The notes beneath the pieces were generated by a model. It was not told the origin of the DNA, made no database searches, and saw only the letters and a program-made list of their open reading frames with translations. 64,000 nucleotides of DNA, taken from assembly GCF_027744825.2 (NCBI RefSeq), contig NC_071345.1, forward strand, positions 4,289,501 through 4,353,500, in the 5' to 3' direction. Source of the DNA: Synchiropus splendidus. Its lineage: Eukaryota > Chordata > Actinopteri > Syngnathiformes > Callionymidae. Below are positions 58,066 to 64,000 of this stretch, piece by piece (positions within the stretch are counted from its first letter, which is position 1; each line of letters opens with the position of its first letter). The position numbers and the translations under genes are program-made.

Positions 58066-61000
58066 GATATGTGACTCTATTGTAATGGGTTACACCAATA
58101 TTCAGGTCGGGGATCAAGAGCATCAGTGTTTTTTAAGGTCACACATAGATTGGTATACAGGCGTGTCGAAGGGTGGTGAGGAGTTAAACCCTCAGACATT
58201 CTGTTCTTATTGATGAAGAGGATCGTGCTCAGTTAGTGAAAGCCAACAAGTCTTTCTTATGATCTGAACCGATTTCAGATATCAGAAAACAGATGTGAGT
58301 GCTATGATTCATCCGCCTTTCGATGCACAAGAATGTAAGATAACCTTGGATTTCTGTTGTGGTTGCACAGGCTTTCATGCCGTAACAGAGCTTTTTTAAA
58401 AAGGTACACAGAGTGAACATTAAATTAGGTGTACTTTAACTACTTTTGCGGTGTTTTACGCTGAAGCCAACAAGGCGTGGCGTGTTTTTTTAGTAATAAC
58501 ATCTGCTTACTTTACGAATCAGTGCCTTTAGGTGCTGTACGGTTTTGGACAGACATTTAGCTACGATCAGAATCCGAGGTGGCTGACTAGCAATCTTTAG
58601 TTTGCCGCCAGATGTTGTCAGCCAAGCGCTCTGGATATGTAGCACTGCCTTGTTAGCGTTGAACAACGTTGAGATTGTTTGAGCAAAAACAAAGCGAGGG
58701 GACGAACTGAGCAGCACTTGAGGTAAATACGAAGTTACAGTTGTGTGAACAGCTATTGTTGGAATCGGAAGTCGCAGTGTTTTTCTTATGCGTTTCAGCG
58801 ACCGCTTATCTTTTAAAGTCGCGTTACTATTAAGTAGCACTGTTCTGGAGATTCAGAAAGTGCTCTGCTTTTGGGCAACTGTGGTCACTTGTCTCCTACA
58901 GTGCTGGAGGTGGAAATTAAGCACTTAAGTTGGTTTCTTCTTCTGGTCCTAAATTTGCTAACAACCAGCTATGGGAGGTCATGAAACTCTTTCCATTGAG
59001 GCAGTTGTGTGTGGGTGAATGGAGATTAATCTGAAGCCCACATTATATCTTCAACAGCGGCGCGCTCCATCTCACATGAAGGACGACCAACACTTTCTCC
59101 CACTCACCACAGCTTCTCTCTGGATACATCAGTGTAGTTAAGTTAAATTCTCTTTTCATCAGCGGTGGAGCGGAGAGTTAAGGCGAGACTGTATGGGGTT
59201 TCTGAGCACAGTGTGAATTGTTGCTCCAACAATGATCAATGGGTTTCAACTCCGCGGCTACGAGAAACTCACTGCGCCGCGAACATGGAAGCAGGGAAAC
59301 ATGCGGAGTTATTTAAAGATATATTTGCAAAACAAAGTGGGGTGGAAGTTGTTTTTGTTAAGTTTGCTGTTCGGCTTCTGCGCTCTTGGCGCGCCGCGGA
59401 GGATTATTGTTTTAGCGGAATAACTCGATAATGAGATAGTGTAATAGATTTAAATAAAAGCAAAACGCTGCGCCACTTTGATAAAAGCAAAAGAAACATG
59501 ATTAATGCGGGAGATAATTATTTTTACTCTCTTTCTCAACAGTTTTTTTTCTAGTTGAAGTGCGCATATTCTGTTTCCTAGATTCCATCGTTGGATTTAC
59601 CATGAGTAATGTGTGTGATTTTCCCGGAAGTTAAAACTATTTATTCATGAAATGAATTTGAGTTTATGTCAACATCCACAAAGATTCGGACCAAACGGAG
59701 CAGTGCCACCGGAGGCCATGGGGGGCAGTGTTGCTGTTACTCCCCGATAAAGGCAACATAATAATGGCGGAAATTCTCCGTCCTCCATTGGCGATATGTT
59801 TAACAACCAACCACCGCCTCCAACAACGCTGCCTCCATTTCCTCTTTTGTGCAACAGCTACAATATCAATACTTCTTCCACAGTCGCCATGTTTATTTTG
59901 GAGTTTGTCATTGTCTTAAATCTTTGACTCTGTGCTCCACCTCCTGGTGGATATATTGATGAACAGCAATACCAAAGTAAAGAATGTAGGAAACGTGGTA
60001 GTAGCAGTGATTCATTTGAAACGGATGGGTACAATTTTGGATGTTAAGGGCGCATAAAGAGTCTTAAGACGACATTCTTTGGTACATTTGGTCCCGATTT
60101 ATTTATTTATTTTTTTAAATATAATAGTGTAAAGCAGTCCTGACCTCAGACTTCTTCTTCGTCATTTCCCCGCGGCTCCTTCAGACTCATTTTGCTTGTC
60201 TTCTAAACCATCCATCATGACAGTTCCCCTTCACTCTTCCACCCAAAGATCTCCCTGTCAGTTGCCTCCACTTGTTCCACCCTGGCTGCACTCTTCTCTG
60301 AACCTACCTTGATCCCCTGATCGACACTCACTTTGACTCCCTCTGTCACGCCTTCAGGACACCTCACCACCGTCTCACTCGCCTCATGCTTGCTCTACCC
60401 CACCCTCACACACTAGAATACTTTTCTACTTTTCAGTTTAGTACGGTTTTGTCTGCATTGTTTTGACCTGTATATTATAAAATAATAATTCACCCCACTG
60501 TTCCAGATTATACAGTAAGCATTTTTTCTCTTCATGACGGCGATATTATTTATTATCTATTTTTCCAGAATGCTATTGATCTGTTGTGGATCCCAAATTA
60601 TAACCTGACTAAAAAGTAAGGCGCATGTGGAGGGGAACCGAGTGAAAAATAAAGCTTACACTGTAAAATGCAGGTCTTTTCAGCAGGACTCACACACCCC
60701 TTCACACACCAGTAAGGGGCAGTGTTGAGCCACACGAGGAGCGCTGGGTCCCTCTGCCTCGCCTTTGTTCACACTGTGCTTCCCTCATTTGTAATTTAGA
60801 CCAAAATTAAAGAGCAGCCGCTCGTCCATTTATCAGTCTGCTTTACACATCAAAGTCAGATGAGTTGAATGGCTGGAAGGTCATGGAAAAGCTCCCCTCC
60901 CCTATCATCTGCTATCATCTGTGTGCTCCATGCTTTACAACCACGGCCAGGAAAAACACATTAAAAAGGGGGAATCTATCCAGAAAACACTGCGCCCCAC

Positions 61001-64000
61001 CCCAGTTGGCATGGCCAGTTTGGCAGGAGTGAAACAAGGCAGGATTTAAACGGGAACAGAACTTCATTGCTTTTATCTGAGGTGGGCAAGATGTTTTCAT
61101 TTTGGACATTTTTCAACTGGGAAATTATGATCTGTCATGTTCAACCCGAGATCAGTTCTTGGGCGACCACTGGCTTTCCAGTGTGTTGAAGCAAAGGTCA
61201 ACTGAAGCGGCTTATCATTTAGTATTTAAGTGGATATTTTGAGTGGCTGTAACCTGGACTCTAATGCATCTTCTGCTTTAGTGGGACCTCTGGCACCTGG
61301 AAAAGAGAGCTACTTTCTCATAGTCAGGGCATTATGAGATGGTCATTTTTGACTATTTTTTAAATGTCCCTTGAATTTTGAGCTACAAAAAATAACCCTC
61401 CTTTTCCGGATTGATGTATTTTGGCTGGAAAATTTTCACATGAGCCTCTCTGCGTGTTGTTACGCGATCGCTCAGTGTTCAACTAAGTTGCTCAGGAGCC
61501 GTTCATGTATTCATGTGGTTGTTGCTATGAGTGAAGTGTCAAGTTCAGATAGCAACCTGGTGTCCGTGATGCTCCTCACAGGGAGTTAATAAAGGTCACG
61601 GTCACTTATCCTACTGTGTAATTCTCTCCTCTCATTCTTCATCCTCCTCCTGCCACGAGAAACATTTTCTAGTTCCGTCTATTCACACTATTTATTCACA
61701 TTATGGTCGACACCATCATATTTGTTTCGGGAGAAATCCACTCGACAGAGTTATACGTTCTAATCACTTCCTTCGCAGCACGAATAACAAATCGAAATCA
61801 TGTCGCTGTCAGATTAATGGCTTAGTTTTCAACTGGTGCTTCCACACTGAAGAAAAATAACAGACACACAAGCTTCTCTGAGATGTTTAGCAGTGAACTA
61901 TGAGCTCACCCAGCGAAGGCTACATACTATTTCACAGACCTACAGGTGGTAGCACAAAGGAGCGGTGGAAGTTTTCCCTCCAAATTCTGAAGTTTGAGAA
62001 CTTGACTGAAGGTCAGAGAGGATCATTGAGAGGATCTTATCATGATGCCGCCTTCACAAACCACATGTGCTTCTCATTTCTCCGTGCTGTAATCTAATTC
62101 TGACTGCTTTGTTAGTAACGTGTGCATGTTAAGTTGGGATTCTGATGTTAAAATGGTTATGAGCAGCTTAGCGCTTCTTGTGTTTCTTCCCATCTGTCGA
62201 ATAACGTCGAGGCACACCTACTCCTTTCAGGCATTCTGGCAGAGCTCCCAATAAATCTCCTTAAATCAGACGCTGAAACAAAAAAGTAGGTGGTAAATCA
62301 CCATAAAAATCACATCTGTGTGTGTGCGTGGCTTCCAAGTATACAAAGATATCAAGGCAGTTGTGAAGATAATGGAGTTATAGCAGCCTTTTAAGGGAAA
62401 CTAGCCTCCTGCAATGGAGTTCAGCGCTCCAACTTTTGTTCTTATTAAATGTGAAAGAGCCAGCGAGGAGGAGGACTCGAACCGAGCAGGCAGATGGAGG
62501 CTGTTTCTTCTTCAAAGACAAACAACAGGAAAGCAACTGTTTATTATTTATGCACTATAGGTGAGGACAAGTAAAAGAAGAACAATGAGAAGAGATCTGG
62601 GTCGCAGAACACAAACAACTGTATGCAAAAGTGAGGGAAATGTGCTGGTTTCCATAGCGTCTGAGTCGTGATGTCTTGTTATCGTAACTCACGCTGACAG
62701 TCCAAAGCTGCGCTGACTGGTGCCAGCAAACAAATTCCCATGTTTGCTGTGTGTCAAAGCCTTCCTCAGAGGTAATGGCTGCCCGCTTAATGTTTTTCAA
62801 CATGCTGTTTGACCTAGAATAGTCACTATGTATTTAGCTGTTGACTGATGGGATTAGAGTTGAGTAGCTACAGAGAGCAGACAGTCGGAGAATTGACTGA
62901 GGCTCCATCACTTGGTGCTCTTGGAGGCTTTGACTATTACCTCCACCGCATCCATTCAACCCTTCATCTTCACGGATAGAGACTTTTATTTATTATTTAC
63001 CTGCAGTCCTCAGGTGAGGGACGTTCGTCTTGTCTAATGTGGGACCAGAGGGCACCGGCTCTGACTCGCTCCTCCATGTTCAACCTGTAAGTGAAGATTT
63101 ACAGGACTGTAAAAGACACGCTGCACGTGTTGACACAAGCCTCCTGCACCAACGCTCCACTCCCTGGGGTGTTGTGATTCGAGCCGACGTGACGCTTTAC
63201 ACGAGTTTTTGCTTAATCTTGCCGATAAACAAACACATTTGCAAAAGCCAGTGAAAGCATCTCATTAAGAGAATTACAGCTACTGTATTGACAAACTGGG
63301 ACACGAATCTGAAACTGTACACATTTGGTACCACAGGCTACTTAATAAAATGTGTTGTGAAAAAAAAAAGTGAAAAAACGAAAACGACAACATGAAGCAG
63401 AACTTGAGTCATGGCCACATTTTTAGCGAAAAATAACAAAAATCTATATAAAAGGAAGCAAAAATGAAAACATTTGATAAACCAGGTTGCATGAAAGGAA
63501 TCTTTGTGGGGTTCGCTCATTGCCACAATGCTCCCGCCAGCCTTTTTTCCTCAACCTCATTGCCCAAAACTAATGGCTAAACTTCACCAGGACTTTGAAC
63601 AAAACTTTTGATAGTTAGTTGCAGCTAGTTTGAAGCCCTCATCCTCAAATTGAGGACCCAGCAAAGCATAATTTAATAAATTAATATAACACACATTAAG
63701 TGAAGACATCAAGCAGAAAATCACAAAAAAGTATGATAAAATAAAAGAAAATGATTGTTGATATATGTATTTTAAAAATAAATACGATGTATGTTTTAAT
63801 ACAAAGAAAAAAAACCCAAGCAATGAATAAAAAAAAATAAATTCAAGATAAACATAAATGAAACATTTAATAAAAAACACTAAAGCATAACAATTAATCT
63901 GTATTTACATGCTGCTATAGTGCTCAATATCACACATTATAACAATGGACTGCAGCGTTAATGGGCAGCACACAGAGGTTTTCAGGTTTTTTTTTTTTTT
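58066..64000. other. Gene-poor right end
   Basis: No gene is supported. A short GC-richer patch at 59055-59420 contains a 63-residue frame (59232-59423) with a basic N-terminus and a hydrophobic segment (LFLLSLLFGFCALG). It has no clear donor, and I do not call it. The last kilobase is A/T-rich and ends in a T-run. Confidence 0.45.

Overview
This window is vertebrate nuclear DNA, almost certainly from a teleost fish. The genes are split by GT-AG introns, many of them only 55 to 90 bases long. Proteins are highly similar to vertebrate orthologues, intergenic DNA carries fish-type MITEs and microsatellites, and gene families and neighbours fit a compact fish genome. I cannot name the species. 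All exon models below were built by eye from splice sites, reading phase and family knowledge; every complete model closes in frame with one stop.

Layout. 1-5.6 kb (+): the last two coding exons and 3'UTR of vsnl1 (visinin-like 1, a neuronal calcium sensor). 5.7-7.2 kb (-): sf3b6, the small U2 snRNP/SF3b branch-site protein, convergent with vsnl1. 7.3-10.9 kb: repeat-rich spacer (AT and TG microsatellites, a 267-base duplication, a Tigger-like MITE). 10.9-19.2 kb (+): tdrd6, a germ-granule multi-Tudor protein with one giant exon followed by 22 tiny exons. 19.4-22.5 kb (-): a PAF-acetylhydrolase (pla2g7 locus), tail to tail with tdrd6. 23.1-27.3 kb (+): ints9, complete in 17 exons. 27.9-28.8 kb (-): glrx5, the mitochondrial monothiol glutaredoxin. 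29.4-30.2 kb (+): prkrip1, as a single exon. 31.8-39.2 kb (+): clmn (calmin), two calponin-homology domains and a C-terminal membrane anchor. 39.2-46.5 kb: non-coding, with clustered MITEs and simple repeats. 46.5-48.3 kb (+): serpina1-like alpha-1-antitrypsin with a His/Asp-repeat N-terminus. 48.3-64 kb: gene-poor, with transposon remnants and a 309-base tandem repeat.

The genes do not form one pathway; they are a mix of housekeeping (sf3b6, ints9, prkrip1, glrx5), neuronal (vsnl1), germline (tdrd6) and liver-type secreted (serpin) functions. Neighbour pairs match known vertebrate synteny: tdrd6-pla2g7 (human 6p12) and glrx5-clmn-serpina1 (human 14q32).

The most striking feature is the 3' half of tdrd6. 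After a 4,390-base coding exon there is an array of alternating phase 0-to-1 exons (seven are exactly 55 nt) and phase 1-to-0 exons (four are exactly 65 nt). Each pair is an in-frame module of about 40 residues encoding acidic, Pro/Asp-rich peptides. This looks like repeated tandem duplication of an exon pair. Other notable points are the apparent loss of two Tudor domains in the same protein, a GC-AG intron and a predicted cytosolic, lipidated N-terminus in the PAF-acetylhydrolase, an intronless prkrip1, the minisatellite-encoded His/Asp tract of the serpin, and a palindromic hAT-type MITE family with intact 8-base target duplications.
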